From NCBI GenBank assembly GCA_051653405.1, contig JBOFWC010000131.1, positions 1 through 63,943 on the forward strand: 63,943 nt of DNA, read 5' to 3'. This document shows, piece by piece, positions 16,527-25,308 of the stretch (positions are counted from its first letter, which is position 1; each line of letters starts with the position of its first letter). The notes beneath the pieces are model-generated. The model was not told the DNA's origin and did not search any database. It saw only the letters and a program-made list of their open reading frames with translations. The stretch comes from Proteocatella sp051653405 (GTDB lineage Bacteria; Bacillota; Clostridia; Peptostreptococcales; Filifactoraceae). The position numbers and the translations under genes are program-made.

Positions 16527-17939
16527 TTAATACCACAAATACTTAAGCGCTTCTTTTAATTCAATCTTTCCAAGATGAAGAAGCTCTTTCATCTTTAAAA
16601 TAAGTTCGCCTTTACTTAAATCCTCTGATTTTAAATTTATTAAATCAACTTTTTTCTTATCATTTAATACTAATATTTCCATAATCGGAGCTATTTTCTC
16701 ATAACCACTATAATCACAATCTTTGCAACCACTAGATTCATAAATAATACTTCCCGCTTTAATCCCCAGCTCTTCAATTGCTTCACCTTTATAGATAGTT
16801 TTTATTTTGCAATTTTCACATAAGATTCCTGCTAATCTCTGGTTTATTATTACATTTAGCGAGGATATAATCGTATTCCTATCTACCCCTAAATTTTCCA
16901 TACGTTCGAGTGCAATTCTAGAATCTCTAGTATGAAGCGTCGAAAAAACAAGATGTCCTGTAAGACTTGCTTTTGTAGCAACATCAGCACTCTCAAAATC
17001 TCTTATTTCTCCAATATATATAATGTCTGGATCTTGTCTCACAATATATCTAAGTGCTCTATTAAAACCATTTTCAACTGAATTATCTACTTGTATTTGA
17101 GTAGTTCCTTTAATGGTATACTCTATAGGATCTTCTATCGATACAATATGTTTTTCTGCATCATTTATTTCATTTAAGAGGCATCTTAGCGTTGTAGACT
17201 TACCACTTCCCGTAGGTCCACATATTAATACAAATCCACTGCTTAGCGAAATCGCCCTTTTAAGTACATTTTTTTCATATTCACTTATACTGAGTTCACT
17301 AAGATTTAATGGTATATTTTCCCGATTTAATATTCTTAGAGAAACCTTTTCACTTTGAATCGTATTTAAAATCGAAACCCTTATATCCACTTCTTCCATG
17401 TTATGAAAGTATTTTAGTCTTGAATCTTTTGGAGCTTTCGTTTTAGAAATCTCAATATTTGATCTTACTTTGAGTATACGTATGATTTTTTCACCTAAAG
17501 ATTTCTCAATCATAGTAAATGTCTTTAACTTTCCTTTTATTCTAAATCGTATTACAAGCATTTCATCTTCATTCATCATATGTATGTCACTTGCATTTAA
17601 ATCTATCGCCGACTCCATTATATATTCAAAAAGCCATTTTGCTTCACCTCTTATTTTAAGGTCTTCTAAAATTTTCCCAATATTTTTATTTTCAAATTCA
17701 ATTGAATAATAAGTATTTATCAATCTTTCTATTTCCAGTTCAGAAAAGTTTAATAATTCAACTTTACTTATCCCCATTTTTGTAAAATATTCTCTTAATA
17801 ACGTAAAATTGTCCGTAGCGGCGTCTTTAGACACTGCCACGGACAATTTATTTTCCTCTATAGCAACAGGTATACATTTATATTCTTTAGCCATTTTTTC
17901 AGGAATCAGATTTGTTATTCCATAATCGATCCTATACAA
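16527..17939 (-). CDS. pilB: Type IV pilus assembly ATPase (PilB/GspE/ComGA family)
   Basis: 470 residues. Short N-terminal GspE-N-like part, then ASDIHM at about 117-121, Walker A GPTGSGKS (241-248), Asp box IVSIEDPIE (265-273), Walker B region DPDIIYIGEIRD (303-314), His box TGHLVFSTLHT (327-337), and a zinc tetracysteine (Cys374, 377, 405, 408). This cytoplasmic hexamer powers pilin extraction from the membrane. Start is TTG at 17939 with GGAAGTGAT upstream. It follows the helicase gene after 13 bases. No PilT retraction ATPase lies in the window. Confidence 0.93.
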   Translation of the reverse strand: MYRIDYGITNLIPEKMAKEYKCIPVAIEENKLSVAVSKDAATDNFTLLREYFTKMGISKVELLNFSELEIERLINTYYSIEFENKNIGKILEDLKIRGEAKWLFEYIMESAIDLNASDIHMMNEDEMLVIRFRIKGKLKTFTMIEKSLGEKIIRILKVRSNIEISKTKAPKDSRLKYFHNMEEVDIRVSILNTIQSEKVSLRILNRENIPLNLSELSISEYEKNVLKRAISLSSGFVLICGPTGSGKSTTLRCLLNEINDAEKHIVSIEDPIEYTIKGTTQIQVDNSVENGFNRALRYIVRQDPDIIYIGEIRDFESADVATKASLTGHLVFSTLHTRDSRIALERMENLGVDRNTIISSLNVIINQRLAGILCENCKIKTIYKGEAIEELGIKAGSIIYESSGCKDCDYSGYEKIAPIMEILVLNDKKKVDLINLKSEDLSKGELILKMKELLHLGKIELKEALKYLWY

Positions 17940-17952
17940 TTAAATCACTTCC

Positions 17953-19710
17953 TTATTCCATACTTGATATTTTAAGTAAATCAATAATCCCAGGTCTTGA
18001 TTCGTCTTCTTTTAAATATAAGCACAGTCTTTCAGTTGCTCTTGAAGTAGCTGTATATATTATGTTTATCATTTTTCTTGTATTTATCTTATTTTCTATG
18101 CTAAAACTATTATACAGCACATCTAATTGACATACAAATACTATTTTATATTCTAAATTTGTAACATTATATATATTACTTAGCGTTATTCCCTGACTTT
18201 TATAGAAATTGCTTGTTTCATCATCTGCAAAGTTAAATATTATTTCATTTTCTTCTAAATATTTCTTTACTAGATGTTTGCTATATACATATTTTTTCCC
18301 TTTTAATACTTTTTCATTAAACGGATATATTATACACATATCTGAATAATTATAGCCTTGTTCCTTGTATTCTTTAATATGAGAAAGCATCATATTCATC
18401 ATATCAAGTGATGATGTATATTCAAAAGTTCTAACCTCTCCAATTAATCTGCTTTCTATATTAAATGGGATAAAATAATCAGTTTCACCTTTTAGCTCTA
18501 ATAAACTGAAGGTTTCTATATTACTTTGAAATCCCATATTAAATTTTCCTATTTCTAAAGAATTTCTATAGTTTGTATTAAATGTCAGTATATTATCATA
18601 TGAGTATTCTTCTACTGAAGTAACTTTCTCCTCAAGATGTGACATCTGTTTTGCTTTATCATAAGATACATATAAAAAGTTTCTTGTGATATAGCTTATG
18701 CTTCTCAAAAACTTCAAGTCCTTTAAACAAAAGTTTTCTGCTTCGTCTACAAATATACCTTTAAAATAACGCTTCTCATTATATATTTGAGCTACTTTAA
18801 CAAATATCTTTTCAAATTCTTTATTAAAGTTATACTTACTTTTATTATTTAGTCTCAAGTTGTATTTTTTCCCAAGAAGGAGTACAAACTGATGATAGTT
18901 TATAATTTTAACATTTTTTAAATCAGGAAACATATTCTTTATATAACTATTTATTTCTCCTGCAAGCTGCTTATCGAATGTTAAATATAAAAAATTGTCT
19001 TTTGGATATAACCTTGCAATTTTAATTAATTTCGAAATCATTGCTCTTGTTTTTCCAGTTCCAGATGAACCAAATAGAAGCGTTGAACCATATCTGAAAT
19101 TATTTATATTTTCTATTTGCTCTACATTCATAAGCCCTGCTTTTAAATCTAGGTTTTTATACCTTACATTTAATTCTATCTCTGTATCAAAATGATTTCT
19201 ATTTATTTCTTTTTTTAAGGTAAAGTATTCTTTTGCAAGTTCCCATATTATCTTTTCGATTTTGTCTTTATCGTTTTCTAAAATATATTTTTTAAAATCT
19301 ACTTCATCATTTATAAGTGATTCAAATTCTTTATTGTCTATTATGAAATCTGTCTTCATATTTTTTTCTATAAGATCCACATATGGCATTATAAAGTAAT
19401 ATGACACATTGCACTCTGGAAGTATATTTTCTATATGTTTCTTAACGTCTTCATACTCTTCTTCCATAACTTCAAGAATTTCCTTGTCTAATATAGAAAA
19501 GGTATCTTCATTAGTATCCATAAACTTAAATAATCCAACCCTATTTTCATCTACATAAAGAAGGTCAAAATATATACCTTTAAATGGTACTATTTTAGTA
19601 ATCCCGATTCCATCAAGTTTATTACTCATGTATTTATAGAAATCTTTTTCAGAATATTTTTTTCGTATAGATTCTACATTTGAATTTACGTTTGAAGAAA
19701 AAATTTTCAT
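17953..19710 (-). CDS. UvrD/Rep-like superfamily 1 DNA helicase
   Basis: 585 residues. An N-terminal ~200-residue region of unknown fold, then helicase motifs: Walker A GSSGTGKT (214-221), Walker B FVDEAENF (about 320-327), motif NYRNS (380-384), motif V-like QGITLSNIYNV, and motif VI TATSRATERLCLYL near the end. Similar to the two-domain SF1 helicases that carry an extra N-terminus, often nuclease-related. It lies directly between the histidine kinase (2-base gap) and pilB (13 bases), so it is co-transcribed with the pilus genes. DNA-uptake or repair roles are both possible; unknown. Confidence 0.82.
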   Translation of the reverse strand: MKIFSSNVNSNVESIRKKYSEKDFYKYMSNKLDGIGITKIVPFKGIYFDLLYVDENRVGLFKFMDTNEDTFSILDKEILEVMEEEYEDVKKHIENILPECNVSYYFIMPYVDLIEKNMKTDFIIDNKEFESLINDEVDFKKYILENDKDKIEKIIWELAKEYFTLKKEINRNHFDTEIELNVRYKNLDLKAGLMNVEQIENINNFRYGSTLLFGSSGTGKTRAMISKLIKIARLYPKDNFLYLTFDKQLAGEINSYIKNMFPDLKNVKIINYHQFVLLLGKKYNLRLNNKSKYNFNKEFEKIFVKVAQIYNEKRYFKGIFVDEAENFCLKDLKFLRSISYITRNFLYVSYDKAKQMSHLEEKVTSVEEYSYDNILTFNTNYRNSLEIGKFNMGFQSNIETFSLLELKGETDYFIPFNIESRLIGEVRTFEYTSSLDMMNMMLSHIKEYKEQGYNYSDMCIIYPFNEKVLKGKKYVYSKHLVKKYLEENEIIFNFADDETSNFYKSQGITLSNIYNVTNLEYKIVFVCQLDVLYNSFSIENKINTRKMINIIYTATSRATERLCLYLKEDESRPGIIDLLKISSME

Positions 19711-19712
19711 AG

Positions 19713-20972
19713 CTATTCTCCTTTTTCATAAGTAATAGGAAGTATTATACTAAAATCAGTACCTTCTCCCAAAATGCTCTTTAAATCTATTTCTCCCCCA
19801 ATAGATTTTGTAAGATGTTTAACTATCGCAAGTCCAAGTCCAGTTCCTTTTTCTTTTCTAGTTCTAGACTTATCCACTCTATAAAATCTCTCAAATATTC
19901 TAGGCAAATCGTCTTCAGCTATTCCTCTTCCTGTGTCACTTACAGTAATCCTTACATTGTCATTATTATATGAAATTTTAATACTAACAACTGAACCTTC
20001 TGGTGAATACTTAATGCTGTTGTCAATTATATTTATAAATATTCTAGTTAAAGAGTATTTGTTTGATTGTATAAAGATATTTTTCTCTTCTGAAATTAAT
20101 TTTAATTTAATATCCTTAACTTCTGCTATATTTTCTAACTTTAAAATTATATCCGATAATATCTTTATTAAATTTATTCGTTCCGGTTTTATGTCTAAAT
20201 TCTGTTCTATAAATGAAAGCGTAAGCACATCTTCTATAAGTTCATTAAGCCTTTTTGTTTCATCTTCAATTATACCTAAAAACTGAATTTGCTTTTCTCT
20301 TGGAATATTTTCATTAGATTTTAAAGTTTCTACAAATCCACTTATAGCTGTAAGTGGAGTCTTTAATTCATGTGTTACATTGCTTACAAAATCTCTTCTT
20401 ATATTTTCAGTATTTACGATGGTTGTTAAATCTGAAATATTTATCAGTCTTCCTATCATCATTTCATCTTTTGAATCAATTATTGGTTTAATGTCAAACT
20501 CATAATGATTCTTCCCATAAGAATATCTGATTGGTTCTTTGTAGTTATATATAAGCGTTTTTATAATTTTAGCAAGCTCTTGATTTTTCAAATAAAAAAA
20601 GATACGTTTTCCAATTTCTGCTGTATTAAGTCTGCAAATATCTTTTGCAGCATCATTTATAAATATTATATTTTCTTCTATATCTATCGCAATAAGTCCA
20701 TTTGGCACTGTAGACAATATAACTTCTATTTTTGAAGTATTTTCACTATTTTTTTCTTCTTCAATCTGAACTCTTTTAGAAAGCTCCGAGATAACTTCTC
20801 CTATAAGATTATATTTCCCTGAATAATCTTCATTTATCCTTATATTAAAATTGTTATCTTTTATTTTCTTCGAAGCCAACATAAGCTTGTTGAGATATTT
20901 ATTAGTATGATTTATGTATCTCAGAAGCAGGATTATTATTATAATACTAATTATAGAAATATAGCTGTTCAT
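19713..20972 (-). CDS. phoR: PhoR-like sensor histidine kinase without extracytoplasmic sensor
   Basis: 419 residues: one N-terminal membrane helix (about 4-20), a HAMP-like linker, a PAS domain (about 85-190), HisKA with phospho-acceptor VSNVTHELKTPL, then HATPase with N box and DTGRGIAEDDLPRIFERF and GTGLGLAI. Classic PhoR proteins have two helices flanking an extracellular sensor; here that is missing, so the signal is probably read in the membrane or by PAS. Gene follows the response regulator by 9 bases. The phoR symbol is by resemblance only. Confidence 0.85.
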   Translation of the reverse strand: MNSYISIISIIIIILLLRYINHTNKYLNKLMLASKKIKDNNFNIRINEDYSGKYNLIGEVISELSKRVQIEEEKNSENTSKIEVILSTVPNGLIAIDIEENIIFINDAAKDICRLNTAEIGKRIFFYLKNQELAKIIKTLIYNYKEPIRYSYGKNHYEFDIKPIIDSKDEMMIGRLINISDLTTIVNTENIRRDFVSNVTHELKTPLTAISGFVETLKSNENIPREKQIQFLGIIEDETKRLNELIEDVLTLSFIEQNLDIKPERINLIKILSDIILKLENIAEVKDIKLKLISEEKNIFIQSNKYSLTRIFINIIDNSIKYSPEGSVVSIKISYNNDNVRITVSDTGRGIAEDDLPRIFERFYRVDKSRTRKEKGTGLGLAIVKHLTKSIGGEIDLKSILGEGTDFSIILPITYEKGE

Positions 20973-20981
20973 TAAAATCTC

Positions 20982-21689
20982 CTAATTAGAATCAAGATTC
21001 AATTTATACCCTATTCCTCTTACTGTTTCAATTATTTTTTGATTTTCATCTCCTATTTTTTTTCTTAAATTTCTTATATGAACATCCAAGGTTCTACTTT
21101 CTCCAAAAAAATCATAACCCCAAACTTTATCTAACATTTGATCTCTTGTTATTACTGTATTAGGATTCTCAACCATAAATTTTAATAATTCATATTCCTT
21201 TAAAGTAAGTTCTAGCTTCTGTCCACTTTTTCTAACTTCATAATTTTTAAAATCTATTTTAATATCCCCTATATTAATTTCTTCACTTAAATTAGCTTTT
21301 ATATTTTCAAATACATGCACGCTTCGTTTTAATACCGCTTTTATTCTATACATTACTTCTTTAACTACAAAAGGTTTTGTTATATAATCATCGGCCCCAC
21401 TCTCAAATCCAATAAACTTATCTGAATCCTGAGATTTTGCCGTCATCATAATTATAGGTGTATTTTTTAAAGTTTCATCTTTTCTTATTATTTGACTTAT
21501 AGTTATTCCATCTACTTCCGGAAGCATTATATCAAGTAATATAAGATTAGGTTTCCAACTTTTTATTTTCTCTATCCCGGTTTTCCCATCATACGCAAAG
21601 TCAGTCTGATAATCATTTAATTCTAAATTAAATTTGAGAAGCTCTACTATATTTTCCTCATCATCTATAATTAATATTTTTTCATTCAT
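20982..21689 (-). CDS. phoP: OmpR/PhoB-family response regulator
   Basis: 235 residues. Receiver domain with acidic pocket (IDDEEN), phospho-acceptor aspartate in LILLDIMLPEVDG (about residue 53) and K in DDYITKPF, then a winged-helix DNA-binding domain ending RGIGYKL. Paired with the kinase downstream. Gap to nrdR is 7 bases. In many Clostridia a phoP-phoR pair adjoins the ftsZ region, but linkage to a pilus operon is unusual. Confidence 0.9.
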   Translation of the reverse strand: MNEKILIIDDEENIVELLKFNLELNDYQTDFAYDGKTGIEKIKSWKPNLILLDIMLPEVDGITISQIIRKDETLKNTPIIMMTAKSQDSDKFIGFESGADDYITKPFVVKEVMYRIKAVLKRSVHVFENIKANLSEEINIGDIKIDFKNYEVRKSGQKLELTLKEYELLKFMVENPNTVITRDQMLDKVWGYDFFGESRTLDVHIRNLRKKIGDENQKIIETVRGIGYKLNLDSN

Positions 21690-21696
21690 AACACAC

Positions 21697-22152
21697 CTAT
21701 TTTTCTGCCATAATCTGTTTTAACTCATTCATAAAAGTTTCTAAATCTTTAAATTCTCTATATACAGATGCAAATCTTACATAGCTTACCTCATCCAAGT
21801 TTTTTAAATACTTCATAACAAGTTCCCCTATTTCAAAACTTGATATTTCACGTTTCATAGAGTTTAAAATATCTTTTTCTACTAAATCCACTATATTTTC
21901 CATCTGACTAAGTGTTATTTCACGCTTTTCACAAGAACGTAGAATTCCTCTCAATATTTTTTCTCTATCAAAGTATTCTCTGGTTTTATCTTTTTTTATA
22001 ACCATTATATTTATGCGTTCTATTCTTTCATAGGTTGTGAATCTTTTCTTGCAGCTTTCACATTCTCTTCTTCTTCTTATGCTATTACCTTCTTCTGCAA
22101 GTCTAGAATCGATCACTTTAGAAACCATTTCTCCACAATATTGACATCTCAT
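21697..22152 (-). CDS. nrdR: Ribonucleotide reductase repressor NrdR
   Basis: 151 residues. Zinc ribbon with CxxC pairs (MRCQYCG and CESCKKRF) followed by an ATP-cone domain from about residue 48. NrdR binds NrdR boxes and represses ribonucleotide reductase genes when ATP/dATP ratios change. Preceded by the ftsZ terminator without an obvious own promoter, so it may depend on read-through from ftsZ. Good ribosome site GGAAGG. Confidence 0.96.
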   Translation of the reverse strand: MRCQYCGEMVSKVIDSRLAEEGNSIRRRRECESCKKRFTTYERIERINIMVIKKDKTREYFDREKILRGILRSCEKREITLSQMENIVDLVEKDILNSMKREISSFEIGELVMKYLKNLDEVSYVRFASVYREFKDLETFMNELKQIMAEK

Positions 22153-22173
22153 AATTCATACCTTCCATTTATT

Positions 22174-22204
22174 TACAAAAAAAGAGAATATGAATTCTCT
22201 TTTT
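22174..22204 (-). terminator. Terminator or attenuator between ftsZ and nrdR
   Basis: Minus-strand stem AAAAGAGAAT/ATTCTCTTTT with a 4-base loop followed by seven or more U. It ends the ftsZ transcript. No good promoter is visible between it and nrdR. Confidence 0.85.
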
Positions 22205-22209
22205 CTAAT

Positions 22210-23340
22210 CTATTTTTTCTTTTCAAGCCATTTTGGAATTACAAAGAATGGTTCTCTATCTTCATCAATTTCAGTTTCAGGCTCTGATTCTATAACTTCA
22301 ATTTTTTCTTGAGAAACTTTCTCTATACTTTCTATTTTTTCTTCTTTTTTAACTAATTTAGTTGAAGAAACTTTATTTTCTGGAAACCCTGTCGCTATAA
22401 CTGTTATACTTAAATTTTCTCCTAAATCATCGTTGAAAGAAGTTCCTATTATTACTTCTGAATCTTCACTATCAACACTCTCATTTACAAATTTTGAAAC
22501 TTCATTAAACTCACTTATAGTAAATGACTCTTTTGAGGCTGATATGTTTATAAGTACTGCTGATGCTCCTGCTACAGTAGTTTCTAGAAGTGGACTCATT
22601 ATAGCTTCTTGAGCAGCTTTCAATGCTCTGTTGTCGCCTTGAGCATTTCCTATTCCCATATGAGCTATTCCTTGATTTGACATAGTAGTTCTAACGTCAG
22701 CAAAGTCAACATTTATCATTCCTGGAACTTTTATTATATCCGTTATCCCTTTAACCCCTTGTTTTAATACCTGATTTGCCATTTCAAAAGCATCATCTAG
22801 CCTTGTGTTTTTATCAGTGATCTCTAGAATTTTTTCGTTAGGAATTATTATTAGCGTGTCTACATATTTCTGCATCTCAGAAATTCCCATTTCCGCTTTC
22901 TTTGCCTTCATCTTACCTTCATAAAAAAATGGCTTTGTCACAATTCCAACAGTAAGTATGTTCATAGATTTAGCAATTCTTGATACTATAGGTGCAGCTC
23001 CTGTACCTGTTCCACCGCCCATTCCGGCTGTTATAAATACCATATCACTTCCGTCTATAGAACTTCTTATGTCCTCTTCACTTTCTTCTGCAGATTTTGC
23101 TCCTATTTCTGGATTAGCTCCTGCTCCAAGCCCTCTTGTTGTCTTTTCTCCAAGTTGTATCTTTATCGGTGCTTCTGATTGTCTAAGCGCCTGAGCATCG
23201 GTATTCATAACGATATACTCAACTCCTGCTATCCCCGCTTGTATCATTCTATTTACAGCATTTCCGCCGCCACCGCCTACGCCTATTACTTTTATGACCT
23301 CTCTGCTCAAAAGGCCATCATTAACATCTATGTCGAACAT
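22210..23340 (-). CDS. ftsZ: Cell division protein FtsZ
   Basis: 376 residues. Tubulin-like GTPase forming the Z ring. GTP-binding GGGGNAV near the N-terminus, signature GGGTGTGAAP, and NVDFADV. The C-terminal conserved peptide is FFVIPKWLEKKK, separated from the GTPase core by a short acidic/Lys linker. Preceded by a 188-base gap with a likely promoter of its own. Last gene of the division cluster here; ftsA is not adjacent. Confidence 0.98.
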   Translation of the reverse strand: MFDIDVNDGLLSREVIKVIGVGGGGGNAVNRMIQAGIAGVEYIVMNTDAQALRQSEAPIKIQLGEKTTRGLGAGANPEIGAKSAEESEEDIRSSIDGSDMVFITAGMGGGTGTGAAPIVSRIAKSMNILTVGIVTKPFFYEGKMKAKKAEMGISEMQKYVDTLIIIPNEKILEITDKNTRLDDAFEMANQVLKQGVKGITDIIKVPGMINVDFADVRTTMSNQGIAHMGIGNAQGDNRALKAAQEAIMSPLLETTVAGASAVLINISASKESFTISEFNEVSKFVNESVDSEDSEVIIGTSFNDDLGENLSITVIATGFPENKVSSTKLVKKEEKIESIEKVSQEKIEVIESEPETEIDEDREPFFVIPKWLEKKK

Positions 23341-23435
23341 TAAATCTTACCTCCACCATTTTTTAATAGACTTTATATTTCTTATTAATGCACCATATAT
23401 CTAAACTTTTAACATATGATATATTTATATTTACA

Positions 23436-23464
23436 GTTTATCTAATAATATGCACTAATGTCAA
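23436..23464 (-). promoter_or_regulatory. Possible ftsZ promoter (consensus -35)
   Basis: Minus strand has a perfect TTGACA at 23459-23464 in the 188-base gap before ftsZ. At 17 bp spacing the -10 is poor (ATAAAC); TAGATA at a short spacing is another option. The rest of the gap (23341-23528) is A+T-rich with no other signal seen. Confidence 0.35.
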
Positions 23465-23528
23465 GCAATTTCGTCATTTTATTTCATTAATATTGAAAAT
23501 TTTTTACTACTTTAAAATTAATATTTTT

Positions 23529-23855
23529 TTATTTAAAGATATGTCTTCTTATTATCGCCAAGTTGTCAAACAACCGGCTTCCAAAAACAAGTATTGGCGC
23601 ATAATAAAATGGAACGCCCAATCTGTCCCCAATATAAGAAAGTAATGCTGCAAGTATAGCATTTGTGAAAAAACCACTTATAAATAAGACATTATCGTAC
23701 TTATTTTCCATACTCGCTCTTATAGCTCCACAAAGCGAGTCAAAAGCAGCCAAAAGCGCTATGGATATATATAATGAATAATTTGATGGATATGTAAATG
23801 GTATATATCCGCCAACTATTATTCCTAAGCTAAGCCCTAAAATTGCCCAAATCAT
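23529..23855 (-). CDS. sbp: Small basic protein (DUF1290) of the division cluster
   Basis: 108 residues, three to four membrane helices. The sequence matches the Sbp/DUF1290 family, e.g. AAFDSLCGAIRA, and ends in basic RLFDNLAIIRRHIFK. Its role is unknown but it is strictly linked to divIB/ftsZ in Firmicutes and Actinobacteria. ATGA overlap with the preceding DUF881 gene. Confidence 0.9.
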   Translation of the reverse strand: MIWAILGLSLGIIVGGYIPFTYPSNYSLYISIALLAAFDSLCGAIRASMENKYDNVLFISGFFTNAILAALLSYIGDRLGVPFYYAPILVFGSRLFDNLAIIRRHIFK

Positions 23856-24583
23856 TTACCATCCTCCGTAATTTCATGTAAATAATTGTATTTTTTAATC
23901 TTCATATACTTCGGAATTATAACCTCTCCCGACTGTCTTACATCAATTTTTATTCCATATATATTATTAAGCATGTAGCTATAGGAATCGATAGATTTAA
24001 TTGCAGCTTCTAGATCGGTTGAATCGCCTATCGCTTTTATTATAAACGGCTGCCCATATGTTTTCCCATTTATAGTAACTGTAGGTCCACTACACTTTAT
24101 TTCAGAAAACCCCATATATCTCTGTCCATTTATTGAAATTGCCTCTGCTCCTGATATTTTTAAATCATTTATTATTCTTAATAAGTCCTGATCATGAACT
24201 AAAAAATCATTTGGATTTTCTCCTGGCTTGACCATTCTTTCACTATCTCTTACTTCTATAATAATACCTTGGCCTTTTAAATCATATTCTGACCCTAACG
24301 CTTTATATTCTTCAAGTTTTGATTTAAATACTAAAGTCAAATCTTCAGTATCAGTATTCTGCTTATATTCTAATAGTTCTTGTTTTTTTCGTTTAAGATA
24401 CTCTTCTAAATTATCAATCTCTGCCTGCTGTATCTTAAGTTGCAATTCCATTTCATTAACACTCTCTAAATTTATAAATGCGGTCTTATCAGAAATGGTT
24501 TTCATCTGGATTGAGAGAGCTATCCCAAAAATAAAAGTTATAGTTAGTAAAATGTTTATACGTTTATTAAATTCAGGTCTCAT
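23852..24583 (-). CDS. DUF881 membrane protein, second copy
   Basis: 243 residues: N-terminal membrane helix (about 9-24), coiled coil (about 38-75), then a DUF881 domain with KGQGIIIEVRDSER and AEAISINGQRY. Typically found as one or two copies between divIB and sbp in Clostridia and Actinobacteria; role in division or envelope is unproven. Product is paralogous to the gene just upstream. Strong site (TAGGGAG). Confidence 0.88.
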   Translation of the reverse strand: MRPEFNKRINILLTITFIFGIALSIQMKTISDKTAFINLESVNEMELQLKIQQAEIDNLEEYLKRKKQELLEYKQNTDTEDLTLVFKSKLEEYKALGSEYDLKGQGIIIEVRDSERMVKPGENPNDFLVHDQDLLRIINDLKISGAEAISINGQRYMGFSEIKCSGPTVTINGKTYGQPFIIKAIGDSTDLEAAIKSIDSYSYMLNNIYGIKIDVRQSGEVIIPKYMKIKKYNYLHEITEDGK

Positions 24584-24591
24584 CTTTCTCC

Positions 24592-25308
24592 CTATTTTTG
24601 AACCTCGGCAAACTTATACACAATCTCTTTAGTATACATTGGAAGTTCTATTTTTTCAAATTTATCAATTTTACTATTTATTCCATAATTATTTTTTAAT
24701 TCCCAAAGTATTCCATATCTTATGCTTAGTGAAGCTTCCAGCGTATCTGGATTTCCTATGACTTTAAAGATAAATGGAGGTTTTACTGGATTTGAATTTA
24801 TAAGTAGTTCCCCTTTATCATACTTTATATTAGTATTTGCCACAATCCTCTCGTCATTTATAGCAATTGCCTCTGCCCCAGCTGCATTAAGCTTATTTAT
24901 TATAGATAAAATTATATCATAATTACTTATTATTACATCATAAGATTCTTTGTCTTGCAACAAAAGTTCAAGCTTAATTCCTTCTCCTTGGGCTTTTTTA
25001 TAACCAAGCTGAAGCTCATACATCTGAATATCTGATTTTAATCTTTCGTGTAAAGAGTTACTCTCCATCTCAGTGTTATTAAGCTCTGCTATCTTAGCTT
25101 CTACTTCTTTTATCTCGTTTTCAAGCTTTATTTTTCTATCTTTTATATTCGTTAGCTCTACTTGAAGGTGGGCCGCTTTATCTGATATAGATTGGCCGTT
25201 ATTCATACTTTCAACTAACCTTAGCTGTAAAACCAAAGTTATACCTATAATGAAACTTAACATAAAAAACAAAAACTTTGATATTTTTCTTTTGACAATC
25301 GGCTTCAT
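24592..25308 (-). CDS. DUF881 membrane protein, first copy
   Basis: 238 residues with the same architecture as its neighbour: one membrane helix (about 11-28), coiled coil (about 40-80), DUF881 domain with AQGEGIKLELL, AEAIAINDER and a C-terminal NPDTLEASLS. Starts right after the divIB stop (TAG ATG), ribosome site inside divIB. The two copies differ enough to be an old duplication. Confidence 0.88.
   Translation of the reverse strand: MKPIVKRKISKFLFFMLSFIIGITLVLQLRLVESMNNGQSISDKAAHLQVELTNIKDRKIKLENEIKEVEAKIAELNNTEMESNSLHERLKSDIQMYELQLGYKKAQGEGIKLELLLQDKESYDVIISNYDIILSIINKLNAAGAEAIAINDERIVANTNIKYDKGELLINSNPVKPPFIFKVIGNPDTLEASLSIRYGILWELKNNYGINSKIDKFEKIELPMYTKEIVYKFAEVQK

Noticed and set aside
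19933..20286. 117-residue plus-strand frame
   Set aside because: Antisense of the PhoR-like kinase gene.
22958..23194. 78-residue plus-strand frame
   Set aside because: Antisense of the GTPase part of ftsZ; Pro/Ser-rich shadow.
24228..24632. 134-residue plus-strand frame
   Set aside because: Shadow of the DUF881 gene; low complexity Ser/Ile product.
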